Positions 52,470 to 60,939 of a stretch of 64,000 nt of DNA are shown one piece after another. The notes beneath the pieces were generated by a model. The model saw only the letters and a list, made by a program, of their open reading frames with translations, made no database searches and had not been told where the DNA came from. Within the stretch, counting starts at the first letter, position 1; each line of letters opens with the position of its first letter. Source of the stretch: Arthrobacter sp. OAP107 (GTDB taxonomy: Bacteria; Actinomycetota; Actinomycetes; Actinomycetales; Micrococcaceae); assembly GCF_040546765.1 (NCBI RefSeq), contig NZ_JBEPOK010000001.1, positions 1,054,001 through 1,118,000 on the forward strand, read 5' to 3'. The position numbers and the translations under genes were made by a program.

Positions 52470-53630
52470 ATGTCTGAAGAGAACCAAGGATTCAACACCC
52501 GCGCCGTGCACGCCGGCCAGGCCTTCGAGCCGCGCACCGGCGCCGTCGTTCCGCCCCTGCACTTCAGCTCGACATATGCTCAGGACGGCATCGGCGGGCT
52601 GCGGGACGGCTACGAGTACGGCCGCGGCGGCAACCCCACCCGCGACGCCCTGCAGGAACAGCTCGCGGCGCTCGAGCGCGGCACGCACGCCTACTCCTTC
52701 AGCTCCGGACTCGCGGCCGAGGACTCGCTGATCCGCGCCCTGATGCGCCCCGGCGACCACATCGTGCTCGGCAACGACGCCTACGGCGGCACCTACCGGC
52801 TGATCAGCCGCGTGCTCGGAGAGTGGGGGATCGGCAACACCCCCGTTGACATGGCCGATCTCGACGCCGTTCAGGCCGCGGTTGCCGCCCACAAGACCCG
52901 CTTCGTCTGGGTGGAGACCCCGTCCAACCCGATGATGAAGATCACCGACATTGAGGCGCTCGCCAAGGTGGCGCACGACGCCGGGGCCCTCCTGATCGTC
53001 GACAACACCTTTGCGTCGCCCTACCTGCAGACCCCGCTCGACCTGGGTGCCGACGTCGTGGTCCACTCCACCACCAAGTACATCGGTGGCCACTCCGACG
53101 TGGTGGGCGGTGCGATAGTGGTCAAGGACGCCGGGCTGGCCGAGAAGATCGGCTTCGTGCAGTTCGCAGTCGGTGCCGTCTCCGGCCCGATGGACGCTTT
53201 CCTTACAACGCGCGGGCTCAAGACCCTCGGCGTTCGCATGGACCGGCACAGCGACAACGCGCAGGCTGTGGCCGAATGGCTCCTGGAACGCCCCGAGGTG
53301 GAGGCCGTGCTGTACCCGGGCCTGCCCTCGCACCCGGGCCACGAGCTGGCGAAGAAGCAGATGAAAAAGTTCGGCGGCATGATCTCGGTGCAGTTCAAGG
53401 GCGGCGAGGCCGCTGCCCGGAAGGTGGCCGAATCGACGTCGGTCTTCACGCTGGCCGAATCGCTCGGCGGCATCGAGTCCCTGATGAACTATCCGTCCGA
53501 GATGACGCACGCCTCGGTCAAGGGCACCGAGCTTGCCGTCCCCGTGAACCTGATCCGGCTTTCCTGCGGCATCGAGGACGTTGAGGACCTCATCGCCGAC
53601 CTTGAGCAAGCCTTCACGCACATCCTGTGA
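52470..53630 (+). CDS. Cystathionine gamma-synthase/lyase
   Basis: A 386-residue trans-sulfuration PLP enzyme. The Schiff-base lysine is K203 in VVHSTTKYIGGHSDVVGG, with EYGRGGNPTRDALQEQLAALE and SSGLAAEDSLIRAL near the active site. Synthase and lyase activity are not separable from sequence alone; pairing with cystathionine beta-synthase favours a lyase role (cystathionine to cysteine) in reverse trans-sulfuration, though actinobacterial homologues are often annotated MetB. AAGGAG precedes the ATG. The next gene overlaps its stop by GTGA. Confidence 0.92.
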   Translation: MSEENQGFNTRAVHAGQAFEPRTGAVVPPLHFSSTYAQDGIGGLRDGYEYGRGGNPTRDALQEQLAALERGTHAYSFSSGLAAEDSLIRALMRPGDHIVLGNDAYGGTYRLISRVLGEWGIGNTPVDMADLDAVQAAVAAHKTRFVWVETPSNPMMKITDIEALAKVAHDAGALLIVDNTFASPYLQTPLDLGADVVVHSTTKYIGGHSDVVGGAIVVKDAGLAEKIGFVQFAVGAVSGPMDAFLTTRGLKTLGVRMDRHSDNAQAVAEWLLERPEVEAVLYPGLPSHPGHELAKKQMKKFGGMISVQFKGGEAAARKVAESTSVFTLAESLGGIESLMNYPSEMTHASVKGTELAVPVNLIRLSCGIEDVEDLIADLEQAFTHIL

Positions 53631-54961
53631 CGGCCTCCCCGCAGACGCAGGAAGGCACCGGCACCCGGCAGGAAGCCGGCAGGGATGAGGCGCCCCGCCG
53701 AACCGCACGCCGGCGTGCCCTCGGGTGGCTCGCGACGGCGGGCGGGGCTGGCGCCGTCGTCCTCGCTTTGATCTGGCTGTACGCCGAGTATGCCCCGGCC
53801 ATGAACGACTTCGAGGTCTACTACTACGGCGGGACCAAGGTGCTGCAGACCGGCGAGGCCGGCATCGGCGAGCTGTACGCGCCCCGGGACGGGCTGCCGT
53901 TCACCTATCCGCCGTTCGCCGCGCTGCTGTTCGCCGGCCTGGCCACCATGAGCCTCGGCCAAAGCGGGCAGCTCTTCATCTGGGCGGCGCTGGGCGGGGC
54001 CGCGGTGGTGGCGGCCTGGCTCGCCCGGCACCACTTCGGGATGACCCGCTGGCGGGATGCGTTTGCGGACTGGCGGTTCAGGACTGTGGCGCTGGCCGGG
54101 ACCGGGGCCATTGTCCTGCTGGGACCTTGGCGGGACACCTTCGTGTTCGGGCAGATCAACATCATCCTGATGGGCCTGATCCTGGCCGACTTCGCGCTGC
54201 ACGGGAAGTCCCGGGCGGGTGAGATCCGCTGGCCCGCGGGCCTGCTGATCGGTGTGGCTGCCGGGATCAAGCTGACGCCGCTCGCGTTCGCGCTGTATTT
54301 CCTGGTGCGCCGCGATTTCAAGGCCCTGGGCTGGATGGCGGCGGGATTCCTCGGATCCATTGCCCTGGCCTGGGCGGCTCTGCCCCAGGCGTCCGTAACG
54401 TTCTGGACCAAGATCCTGCCCAACACCGGCCGCATCGGCGATCCGGGGTACGTGGACAACCTGTCCCTGAAGGGGCTGCTGCTCCACTTCGGGCTGCCGG
54501 ACTCGGGGACCACCAGCCTGCTGTGGCTCGTGCTGGCGCTGGCCCTGGCGGGGCTCACTGCGCTGGTGATCCGCTGGGCGGTGGCCGTGGAGGAAAACTT
54601 CGTGGCGGTGTCCGCAACCGCAGTGCTCATGCTCCTGGTCAGCCCCGTTTCGTGGTCGCATCACTGGGTGTGGATCGCGGTGGCGCTGCCGTCCATGGCC
54701 TTCGCGATGCACCGCGTTCCCTCCCGGACAGGCCTCATGCGGCTGGCCGGTTGGCTGGTGGTGGCGGTCTCGGCAGTGGCCTTCTACCTCGCGCCCAAGG
54801 ACCTCGCGATGGCGGCCGGGGCCGAGGTGTGGGGCGTGAACCCGCAGACACAGTGGCCGCTGATGGTCTCGAGCCTGGGCGTGCTGTGCGGGGTCGCGCT
54901 GCTGGTCTACTGGGCCGCAGCCTACCGGCCCGCGCGGACAGGGATCGGTCCGCGCCGCTAG
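53627..54961 (+). CDS. GT87-type polytopic glycosyltransferase (DUF2029), copy 1
   Basis: A 444-residue membrane protein with about nine to ten TM segments and a basic N-terminal tail. Family features are the external acidic motif MNDFEVYYYGG (about 58-68), LPFTYPPFAALLFA, GPWRDTFVFGQINIILMGLI, GVAAGIKLTPLAFALYF and VSPVSWSHHWVW. GT87 enzymes use polyprenyl-phosphate-mannose to add alpha-1,2-mannose to envelope glycolipids in related actinobacteria; the acceptor here is unknown. GTG overlaps the previous stop (GTGA), implying coupling. A paralogue lies at 57059. Confidence 0.85.
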   Translation: MTASPQTQEGTGTRQEAGRDEAPRRTARRRALGWLATAGGAGAVVLALIWLYAEYAPAMNDFEVYYYGGTKVLQTGEAGIGELYAPRDGLPFTYPPFAALLFAGLATMSLGQSGQLFIWAALGGAAVVAAWLARHHFGMTRWRDAFADWRFRTVALAGTGAIVLLGPWRDTFVFGQINIILMGLILADFALHGKSRAGEIRWPAGLLIGVAAGIKLTPLAFALYFLVRRDFKALGWMAAGFLGSIALAWAALPQASVTFWTKILPNTGRIGDPGYVDNLSLKGLLLHFGLPDSGTTSLLWLVLALALAGLTALVIRWAVAVEENFVAVSATAVLMLLVSPVSWSHHWVWIAVALPSMAFAMHRVPSRTGLMRLAGWLVVAVSAVAFYLAPKDLAMAAGAEVWGVNPQTQWPLMVSSLGVLCGVALLVYWAAAYRPARTGIGPRR

Positions 54962-54966
54962 GCTAG

Positions 54967-54981
54967 CTTTCTTCAAGAAAG
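54967..54981 (+). promoter_or_regulatory. Putative HxlR operator
   Basis: CTTTCTT-C-AAGAAAG, a perfect 7-bp inverted repeat, flanked by TAGC/GCTA in part, 17 bp ahead of the HxlR start. HxlR proteins commonly autoregulate from such sites. Confidence 0.55.
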
Positions 54982-54998
54982 TCAGCTAATGTCGCAGC

Positions 54999-55547
54999 AT
55001 GGCACTCCGCTCCGACTGGTCCCAGCGCAACTGCAGCATGGCCCGCGGCCTCGACATTTTCGGCGATCCGTGGGGCCTGCTGGTTCTGCGCGAGGTCTTC
55101 TTCGGCAACGGCCGTTTCGACGCGGTGAAAACGCGCCTCCAGGTGGCTGACTCCGTCCTCACCCGGCGGCTTGCCTCCCTGGTGGAGTCCGGCCTCCTGG
55201 CAAAACAGCCCTATGACGATGGCGGACGTACCCGCCACGAGTACGTCCTCACCGGCAAAGGTGAAGACGCCCTGCCGGTGCTCAACGCCGTCGTGATCTG
55301 GTCCGAAAAGCATCTGCAGGCGCCGTCCGAGCAGGCCCACATGTACGTGGTCCACGCATCGTGCGGTCAACGTACATCGTCCGCGGACACCTGCACCGAA
55401 TGCGGTGAACGGCTCACCGCGGAGAACACCAGTTGGCACAGCCTGACCCGCAGCGAAGAGCCGCTCCCGCTGGCCACAGCGCCCCGGCAACCCGCTACCA
55501 CGACCAACCGCGTTCAAAGCGGCGAAGATGAAGGAACAGCCGCATGA
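54999..55547 (+). CDS. HxlR family transcriptional regulator
   Basis: A 182-residue winged-helix regulator (about 10-105: CSMARGLDIFGDPWGLLVLREVFFGNGRFD, SVLTRRLASLVESGLL, DDGGRTRHEYVLT). A distinctive C-terminal tail carries CGQ…CTECGE, a possible zinc ribbon, then a flexible end. The cysteine in CSMAR is where redox-sensing HxlR proteins carry a reactive thiol. The stop overlaps the MFS start (ATGA), so the pair is coupled and the exporter is its likely target. Confidence 0.9.
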   Translation: MALRSDWSQRNCSMARGLDIFGDPWGLLVLREVFFGNGRFDAVKTRLQVADSVLTRRLASLVESGLLAKQPYDDGGRTRHEYVLTGKGEDALPVLNAVVIWSEKHLQAPSEQAHMYVVHASCGQRTSSADTCTECGERLTAENTSWHSLTRSEEPLPLATAPRQPATTTNRVQSGEDEGTAA

Positions 55548-56971
55548 CCACCCCTGAGGACCCCGGAGTCTTTGTCCGGATATCTCGCCCTGAAGGGCCT
55601 TTAGACGACCATATCTGGACAAAAACTCAAGAGGAAAGCAGGAGGACTTCGACGGACGGCCCGAAGAAGCGGCGTCGGCCGCATCCCGCGTGGGCCGTGG
55701 CGGCGGTGGCGTTCCTGGCGCTCGTCGGGGCCGCCGGCTTCCGTGCCGCGCCCGGTGTGCTCATGGTGCCGCTGCAGCAGGAGTTCGGCTGGTCCACCAC
55801 GGTGTTGTCGTCCGCGGTGAGCATCAACCTGGTGCTGTTCGGCCTGACGGCACCGTTCGCCGCGGCCCTCATGGAACGGTTCGGCATCCGGGCCGTCACC
55901 GCGGTCGCGCTCGGGCTGATCGGCGCCGGCAGCGCCCTGACTGTGCTGGTCAACCAGTCCTGGCAGATCCTCCTCACCTGGGGCCTGCTGATTGGCCTGG
56001 GCACCGGTTCGATGGCCCTGGTGTTCGCGGCGACCATCGCCAACACGTGGTTCACCAAGAGCCGGGGCCTCGTGATCGGCATCCTGACCGCAGGCAGCGC
56101 CGCCGGCCAGCTGGTCTTCCTGCCATTTATCGCGGTGCTCGCCCAGGATCCGGGCTGGCGCCAGGCCTCGCTGCTCATCGCCGCCGGGGCGCTGGCCGTG
56201 GTTCCGCTGGTGCTGAAGTTCCTGAAAAACTCACCGGCCGACGTCGGGGCGTTGCCTTACGGGGCCGAGGAGCCGTCCGGCGCGGCGGACGAAAGTTCGG
56301 CCCCCGCCGGGACTGCCGAACCCCGCGGCAATGCCGCCGTCCGGGCACTGCAGGTACTTCGGAGCGCCAGCAGGAACCGTACGTTCTGGGCGCTCGCCGC
56401 GGGGTTCGCCATCTGCGGAGCCACCACGAACGGGCTGATCGGCACCCACTTCATCCCGTCCGCCCATGACCACGGCATGCCGGAAACGACGGCGGCCGGC
56501 CTGCTCGCCGTCGTCGGGATCTTCGACATCCTGGGCACTATCGCTTCCGGCTGGCTGACCGACCGGTTCAACCCCCGGATCCTGCTGGCCGTGTACTACC
56601 AGTTCCGCGGCATCGGGCTCTTGGTGCTGCCGCTGCTGCTGGGCTCCTCGGTCCAGCCCAGCATGATCGTGTTCGTGGTGATCTACGGCCTGGACTGGGT
56701 GGCCACGGTTCCGCCCACCGCCGCCATCTGCCGCCAGGTGTTCGGCGCCGACGGCGGCGTGGTGTTCGGCTGGGTGTTCGCGGCGCACCAGCTGGGCGCC
56801 GCCGCAGCCGCACTCGCAGCCGGGGCGATCCGGGATGCCACCGGCCACTACACCTACGCCTGGTTCGGTGCCGCCGCGATGTGCACCATCGCCGCGGTCA
56901 TCAGCGCCACCATCCGCAAAGACGCCGGACGACGGAAGTCCGCCGCATTGGCAGTCGCTTCAGTAGACTGA
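55544..56971 (+). CDS. MFS transporter (monocarboxylate/oxalate-formate antiporter-like)
   Basis: A 475-residue, 12-TM major facilitator. After a hydrophilic N-terminus of about 45 residues come AVAAVAFLALVGAAGFRAAPGVLMVPLQQEFGWS and the loop motif MERFGIRAV, then a central cytoplasmic loop of about 45 residues; SGWLTDRFNPR is the repeat motif in the second half. AAGGAA supports the ATG at 55544. Residues 8-28 are encoded by a 63-bp inverted repeat, so part of the tail seems to be acquired sequence. Substrate unknown; regulation by the coupled HxlR gene is likely. Confidence 0.85.
   Translation: MTTPEDPGVFVRISRPEGPLDDHIWTKTQEESRRTSTDGPKKRRRPHPAWAVAAVAFLALVGAAGFRAAPGVLMVPLQQEFGWSTTVLSSAVSINLVLFGLTAPFAAALMERFGIRAVTAVALGLIGAGSALTVLVNQSWQILLTWGLLIGLGTGSMALVFAATIANTWFTKSRGLVIGILTAGSAAGQLVFLPFIAVLAQDPGWRQASLLIAAGALAVVPLVLKFLKNSPADVGALPYGAEEPSGAADESSAPAGTAEPRGNAAVRALQVLRSASRNRTFWALAAGFAICGATTNGLIGTHFIPSAHDHGMPETTAAGLLAVVGIFDILGTIASGWLTDRFNPRILLAVYYQFRGIGLLVLPLLLGSSVQPSMIVFVVIYGLDWVATVPPTAAICRQVFGADGGVVFGWVFAAHQLGAAAAALAAGAIRDATGHYTYAWFGAAAMCTIAAVISATIRKDAGRRKSAALAVASVD
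55566..55628. repeat. In-frame 63-bp inverted-repeat element inside the MFS gene
   Basis: The arms 55566-55583 and 55611-55628 match at 16 of 18 positions (core TTTGTCC…GGACAAA), with an inner hairpin GCCCTGAAGGGC. Its length, 63 bp, is 21 codons and keeps the MFS frame open. Confidence 0.7.
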
Positions 56972-57058
56972 GCGGGGCGCCCTCGGGCGCGGCTCTTGCG
57001 GCAGATCGCGCGACGCGTCCCGCAGGCACGTTGCCGGACTCAAGCTGGGGGACACTGA

Positions 57059-58399
57059 ATGGCACTGCTTACCGTCCGAACGAAGAACGACAGACCCGCT
57101 GCAAAACCACGGCTCCGCGGCCGCCGGACCGCGCTGGCCGCCGTCGAGCTGGTGGTCCTGCTGGCCGTGCTGGCCACGGCCGTCTTCGTCGCCTCCCGGC
57201 TGGAGGTCTGGGGCGGGAAAGGCCTGGACTTCAGCGTCTACTGGTACGGCGGCAGGATCCTCAACGACGCCGGCCTGTCGCCGTCGGGCCTTTATCAGCC
57301 CACGGTGAACTGGGCAGGCGGCCCGGAACTGCCGTTCACCTACCCGCCGTTCGCGGCCCTCGTCTTTAGCCTGCTCGCCAAGCTGCCGCAGGCCACCGCG
57401 CTGCTGCTGTTCAACGCCGCCGGCGTGGCCGTGGCCGCCTGGATGGCGGCGCTCGGTGTCCGGTACTGGAACAGCAAGCCGAGCTGGCGCAGCACCTTTG
57501 CCTCGCTTACCTTCAGGTCCGCACTGAACCGGCTCGGCGCCGTCGTGCTTTTCCTGGCTGTCCTGAATCTGGGGCCATGGCGGGAAACCCTGGTCTTCGG
57601 CCAGATCAACATCCTCTTGCTGGGGCTGATGACGGCGGACCTGCTGTCCCGGAACCCGGGCTGGAGGAACGGCGTTCCCGGCAGCGGCTTCCTGGTGGGC
57701 GTGGCGGCCGGCATCAAGCTGACGCCCCTGGTCTTCGGCCTGTACTTCCTGGTGCGGAAGGACTGGCGCGGACTGCTGAACATGGGCGCAGGCTTTGCGT
57801 TCACCGTGCTGCTCGGCTGGGTGCTCCGGCCGGCCGAGTCCCGCAGCTTTTGGCTGGAGATTCTTCCCGATACGTCCCGGATCGGCGGCGCCGGTTACGT
57901 GGACAACCTTTCCATCAAGGGCGCCCTGCTCCACTTCGGGGTTCCGGCGGACTTCGTGAACGTGCCGTGGATACTCCTGAGCCTGCTGGTCGTGGGTCTG
58001 GGCGCGGCCGTCATCCGGACCGCCAGCAGCCAGGGCGCCAGGGTGGTGGCCATTTCCGCCACGGCACTCACCATGCTCCTGGTCAGCCCCGTCTCGTGGT
58101 CCCACCACTGGGTCTGGATGGCGGCGGTGCTTCCGGCTTTCGCCTGGACGCTGCGCGAGACCCCTCGGCGGCACAGGCTCTCACGCTGGGCGATGGGCGC
58201 CGTCCTGGGCTTGTCCACGGCGGTGTTCCTGTTCTCGCCGAAGACCATCGGCACGGCCCTGGGCGCCGACAACCTTGACCTGCAGACGCCGGCGCCGTGG
58301 CTCATGGCGTCCAGCGCCGGGGTGTTCTGTGCGCTCGCCATCATGGTGTGCTGGCTCGTGGTTCTCCGCCGCGGCGCGGTGGCGGAGCTGGCGGAATGA
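57059..58399 (+). CDS. GT87-type polytopic glycosyltransferase (DUF2029), copy 2
   Basis: A 446-residue paralogue of the protein at 53627. The same landmarks occur in the same order: LDFSVYWYGG (about 57-66), LPFTYPPFAALVFS, GPWRETLVFGQINILLLGLM, GVAAGIKLTPLVFGLYFLVRKDW, VDNLSIKGALLHFG and VSPVSWSHHWVWMAAVLPAF. The strong collinearity indicates gene duplication. The two probably act on related lipid-linked sugar substrates in the cell envelope. The ATG at 57059 is in the usual place; the SDR gene overlaps its end by four bases (ATGA). Confidence 0.85.
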   Translation: MALLTVRTKNDRPAAKPRLRGRRTALAAVELVVLLAVLATAVFVASRLEVWGGKGLDFSVYWYGGRILNDAGLSPSGLYQPTVNWAGGPELPFTYPPFAALVFSLLAKLPQATALLLFNAAGVAVAAWMAALGVRYWNSKPSWRSTFASLTFRSALNRLGAVVLFLAVLNLGPWRETLVFGQINILLLGLMTADLLSRNPGWRNGVPGSGFLVGVAAGIKLTPLVFGLYFLVRKDWRGLLNMGAGFAFTVLLGWVLRPAESRSFWLEILPDTSRIGGAGYVDNLSIKGALLHFGVPADFVNVPWILLSLLVVGLGAAVIRTASSQGARVVAISATALTMLLVSPVSWSHHWVWMAAVLPAFAWTLRETPRRHRLSRWAMGAVLGLSTAVFLFSPKTIGTALGADNLDLQTPAPWLMASSAGVFCALAIMVCWLVVLRRGAVAELAE

Positions 58400-59139
58400 G
58401 CACCGCACTGGTCACCGGCGTCGGGCGCCTCGCCGGAATCGGCGCGGGGATCGCCCGGCAGCTGGCGGCCGCCGGGTGGGACCTGGTGCTGACCTACTGG
58501 CAGGACTACGACGCCCGCATGCCGTGGGGAATCCACCCGGACGACGTCGGCCGGCTCGCCGCGGAACTGAGGGCCACCGGCTCCAAGGTGCTGACGCTGC
58601 CCGCCAACTTTCAGGACCCGGACGCCGTCGATCAGCTGATGGCGGAGGCGGCGGCGCAGGCAGGAACTCTCCACGGGATGGTGCTCAGCCACGCCGAATC
58701 CGTCGACTCGGGCATCATGGACACCACCCTCGAAAGCTTCGAACGGCACTTCGCCGTGAACACCAGGGCCAGCTGGCAGCTGATCCGCGCCTTTGCGCAG
58801 CAGGCGGCGGACGACGGCGGCGCGGTCGTCGCGCTGACCAGTGACCACACAGCGTTCAACCTGCCGTACGGCGCGTCCAAGGGGGCGCTGGACCGGATCG
58901 TGATCGCCGCGGCGCGTGAACTTGGCCCGCTGGGCATCAGCGCCAATGTGCTGAACCCCGGGCCCGTGGACACCGGCTGGATGGATGGTCGGCTTCGTGA
59001 GGAGCTGGTCCGGCGCCAGCCCGGCGGGCGGCTGGGCACTCCGGCCGACGTGGCGGGAACCGTGGCTTTCCTGCTGTCCCCGGCGGGCCGCTGGGTGTCC
59101 GGCCAGCTCATTAAGGCCGACGGCGGGTTCTCCGCCTGA
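58396..59139 (+). CDS. SDR family oxidoreductase
   Basis: A 247-residue short-chain dehydrogenase/reductase. The cofactor motif at the N-terminus is atypical, TGVGRLAGIGAGIARQLAAAG rather than TGxxxGIG. The strand-4 NAG motif is replaced by SHAESVDSG, the Tyr-Lys pair appears as YGASKGAL, and the C-terminal VNxxNPGPVDTGWM and GRWVSGQLIKADGGFS are family-typical. It resembles enoyl-ACP reductase-like or 3-ketoacyl reductase-like SDRs found beside acetyl-group modifying genes. Translation is coupled to the GT87 gene upstream. Confidence 0.85.
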   Translation: MSTALVTGVGRLAGIGAGIARQLAAAGWDLVLTYWQDYDARMPWGIHPDDVGRLAAELRATGSKVLTLPANFQDPDAVDQLMAEAAAQAGTLHGMVLSHAESVDSGIMDTTLESFERHFAVNTRASWQLIRAFAQQAADDGGAVVALTSDHTAFNLPYGASKGALDRIVIAAARELGPLGISANVLNPGPVDTGWMDGRLREELVRRQPGGRLGTPADVAGTVAFLLSPAGRWVSGQLIKADGGFSA

Positions 59140-59158
59140 CGCTTTCGGAGCGCCCTTA

Positions 59159-59206
59159 GGGGCGGGCATGATCCCGGGCCGCCATGGCAACTGCGAGGTG
59201 CCCGCC
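59159..59206. terminator. Hairpin between SDR and phospholipase D-like genes
   Basis: GGCGGGCA (about 59161-59168) pairs with TGCCCGCC (about 59199-59206) around a loop of about 30 nt, between convergent genes. It is plausible as a two-way terminator, but there is no T-tract. Confidence 0.45.
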
Positions 59207-60888
59207 TAGAACGGGGCAGTGCCGCGCATCCGGCGGGGGCGGCCGTCCGGGTCCACTACGAGCCGGTTTGCAGCGCCTGCCCAGAGACGCTGAAGGGGCG
59301 GCACGGGCTCGGGAGTGTGGTGGCGAACGTGTCCCCTGGGGCGGGGCGCGCGGCGGCCTGTTGCGTGCCAATGGTCCAGTGCATCGGCGGCGGCGTTCCA
59401 GAGTTTCAGCCCGGCCGCCGGGGCGTGGAGCTGAGGGTCATCCTCGTCCAGGCCCAGGTGTTCGGCCCAGAGCTGGAGCCGCAGCCTGTAGGCCAACAGC
59501 CGGGAAGCACCGGGGACGGCGTTTGCCCCTTGCCCTGTGTCTGTACTGTGCGGTTCCGGATGACGGGCAGTGGTGTCGATGACGGCGCAGGTGAGCTCGC
59601 TGTCAGTGGTCCAGGACCGACGGTTGAAGTTGTCCGACCCGCAGGTGAACCAGGCGTCGTCGATGATGCAGATCTTGGCATGGACATAGATCGGAGTCCC
59701 GGCCCGGTTTTCCAGATCAAACACCCCAACCCTGTCAGGCGCAACCCGGAGCATCCTGCTGATGGCACGGATCTGCCCGACCCGCTTGGGCGGCCCTCCG
59801 AGAATACCGTCAGAGTCCGGGTATCGGGGAACGACGGCGATCACGTTCAGCTCGGGGTTGCGTTCGAGGGCCGTTGCGATTCCGGCTGCGACCTCTTCAG
59901 ACCACAGGTACTGGTCCTCGATGTAGATCAGCGAGCGGGCCCGGGCGAAGGCTTTCGTGTAGGCCCGCGCGATGCTCCGCTCACCGCCAGGTGCGAAGGG
60001 GAACGGCGGATGCTTCATGCCGTAGGTGCGCAGCAGTTGCACGGCGTGAGGTCCCGCAGGCGGCGGAGGCGGCGCAGTGGCCGGAAGCGGTTCGGGGTGC
60101 CTGGGCATATCGGCCAGGCGCTGCAGCAGCATCCGGTACGGTGTGCGGCGGTCCAGGGGATGAGGGTCATTCCACCGTTCGGCGAACAGTTCCAGCAGAT
60201 CTGCCACGACCGGGCCACGGAGTTCGAGGGCGGCATCGTGCCACGGTGGCGTTTTTCCGTACCGGGAATCCATGGCCACCGCCTGCGGGTCCCCTTCGTG
60301 ATCCGCGTCGTCCCGACGGCTGTGGGAAAGATCGATCCCGCCCACGAACGCGACGTCCCGCGACGGGTCCTCACGCCGGCGGATGACGACCATTTTCTGG
60401 TGATGGCAGCCGAAGAGGCGCACCCGCTGGTCCAGCAGCACCTCCCCGCCGGCGTCGTTGATCTGGCGGCTGAGGAGTTCGTTGGACCGTCCACTCATCG
60501 GGGCTGAGACGCGCTCCCCGTGGGATCGCCACATCAGGCCGCGCACTTCCACTCCCGCCCGGGCCAACCGCGCCAGCAGCTCACCGATCGTCGGTCCATC
60601 CGCCGTCAGCCGCTCGTCGGCATCGCCACGCCAGTCGGTGAACCACACGCGGTCTCCCGGAGTCAGGGCCGACAGCTCCTCCAGCAACCGGGCGAAGTAG
60701 GTGGCCCCGTGAATGAGGGGCCGCACCAGGTTGCCCTCCGACCAGGAGGGCGATCCGGCACCGCCCGCGTGGACGTCGGTGGCTGCATTCCCCCGCTCAG
60801 CGCCACTCAAGAACCAGGCACCGGTACTGCTGTCCACTCGGTGGTCCCCGGTCCTTACTGGGGCCGGGGGATCGTCAGCGTCAGCCAT
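59206..60888 (-). CDS. Phospholipase D-like protein
   Basis: A 560-residue protein with two HKD phosphodiesterase motifs: H163-x-K165 in GCHHQKMVVIRR with FVGGID, and HAKICIIDDAWFTCGSDNF near residue 410. The first contains a short insertion before its Asp. PLD family members hydrolyse or transfer phosphodiesters in lipids; this bacterial type is often cytosolic or peripheral and its substrate is unclear. A Pro-rich loop (about 265-285) divides the two halves. No signal peptide is seen. It converges on the SDR gene. Confidence 0.87.
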   Translation of the reverse strand: MADADDPPAPVRTGDHRVDSSTGAWFLSGAERGNAATDVHAGGAGSPSWSEGNLVRPLIHGATYFARLLEELSALTPGDRVWFTDWRGDADERLTADGPTIGELLARLARAGVEVRGLMWRSHGERVSAPMSGRSNELLSRQINDAGGEVLLDQRVRLFGCHHQKMVVIRRREDPSRDVAFVGGIDLSHSRRDDADHEGDPQAVAMDSRYGKTPPWHDAALELRGPVVADLLELFAERWNDPHPLDRRTPYRMLLQRLADMPRHPEPLPATAPPPPPAGPHAVQLLRTYGMKHPPFPFAPGGERSIARAYTKAFARARSLIYIEDQYLWSEEVAAGIATALERNPELNVIAVVPRYPDSDGILGGPPKRVGQIRAISRMLRVAPDRVGVFDLENRAGTPIYVHAKICIIDDAWFTCGSDNFNRRSWTTDSELTCAVIDTTARHPEPHSTDTGQGANAVPGASRLLAYRLRLQLWAEHLGLDEDDPQLHAPAAGLKLWNAAADALDHWHATGRRAPRPRGHVRHHTPEPVPPLQRLWAGAANRLVVDPDGRPRRMRGTAPF

Positions 60889-60939
60889 GTGCCCAGTATG
60901 CCCCGGCCATGCGGCCGGGGCGAGAGCTAAACAGCGCCG

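Noticed and set aside
53489..54976. Minus-strand open frame of 495 codons
   Set aside because: Lies opposite the GT87 gene, with shadow-type composition (Gln/Arg/Pro/Gly/His rich).
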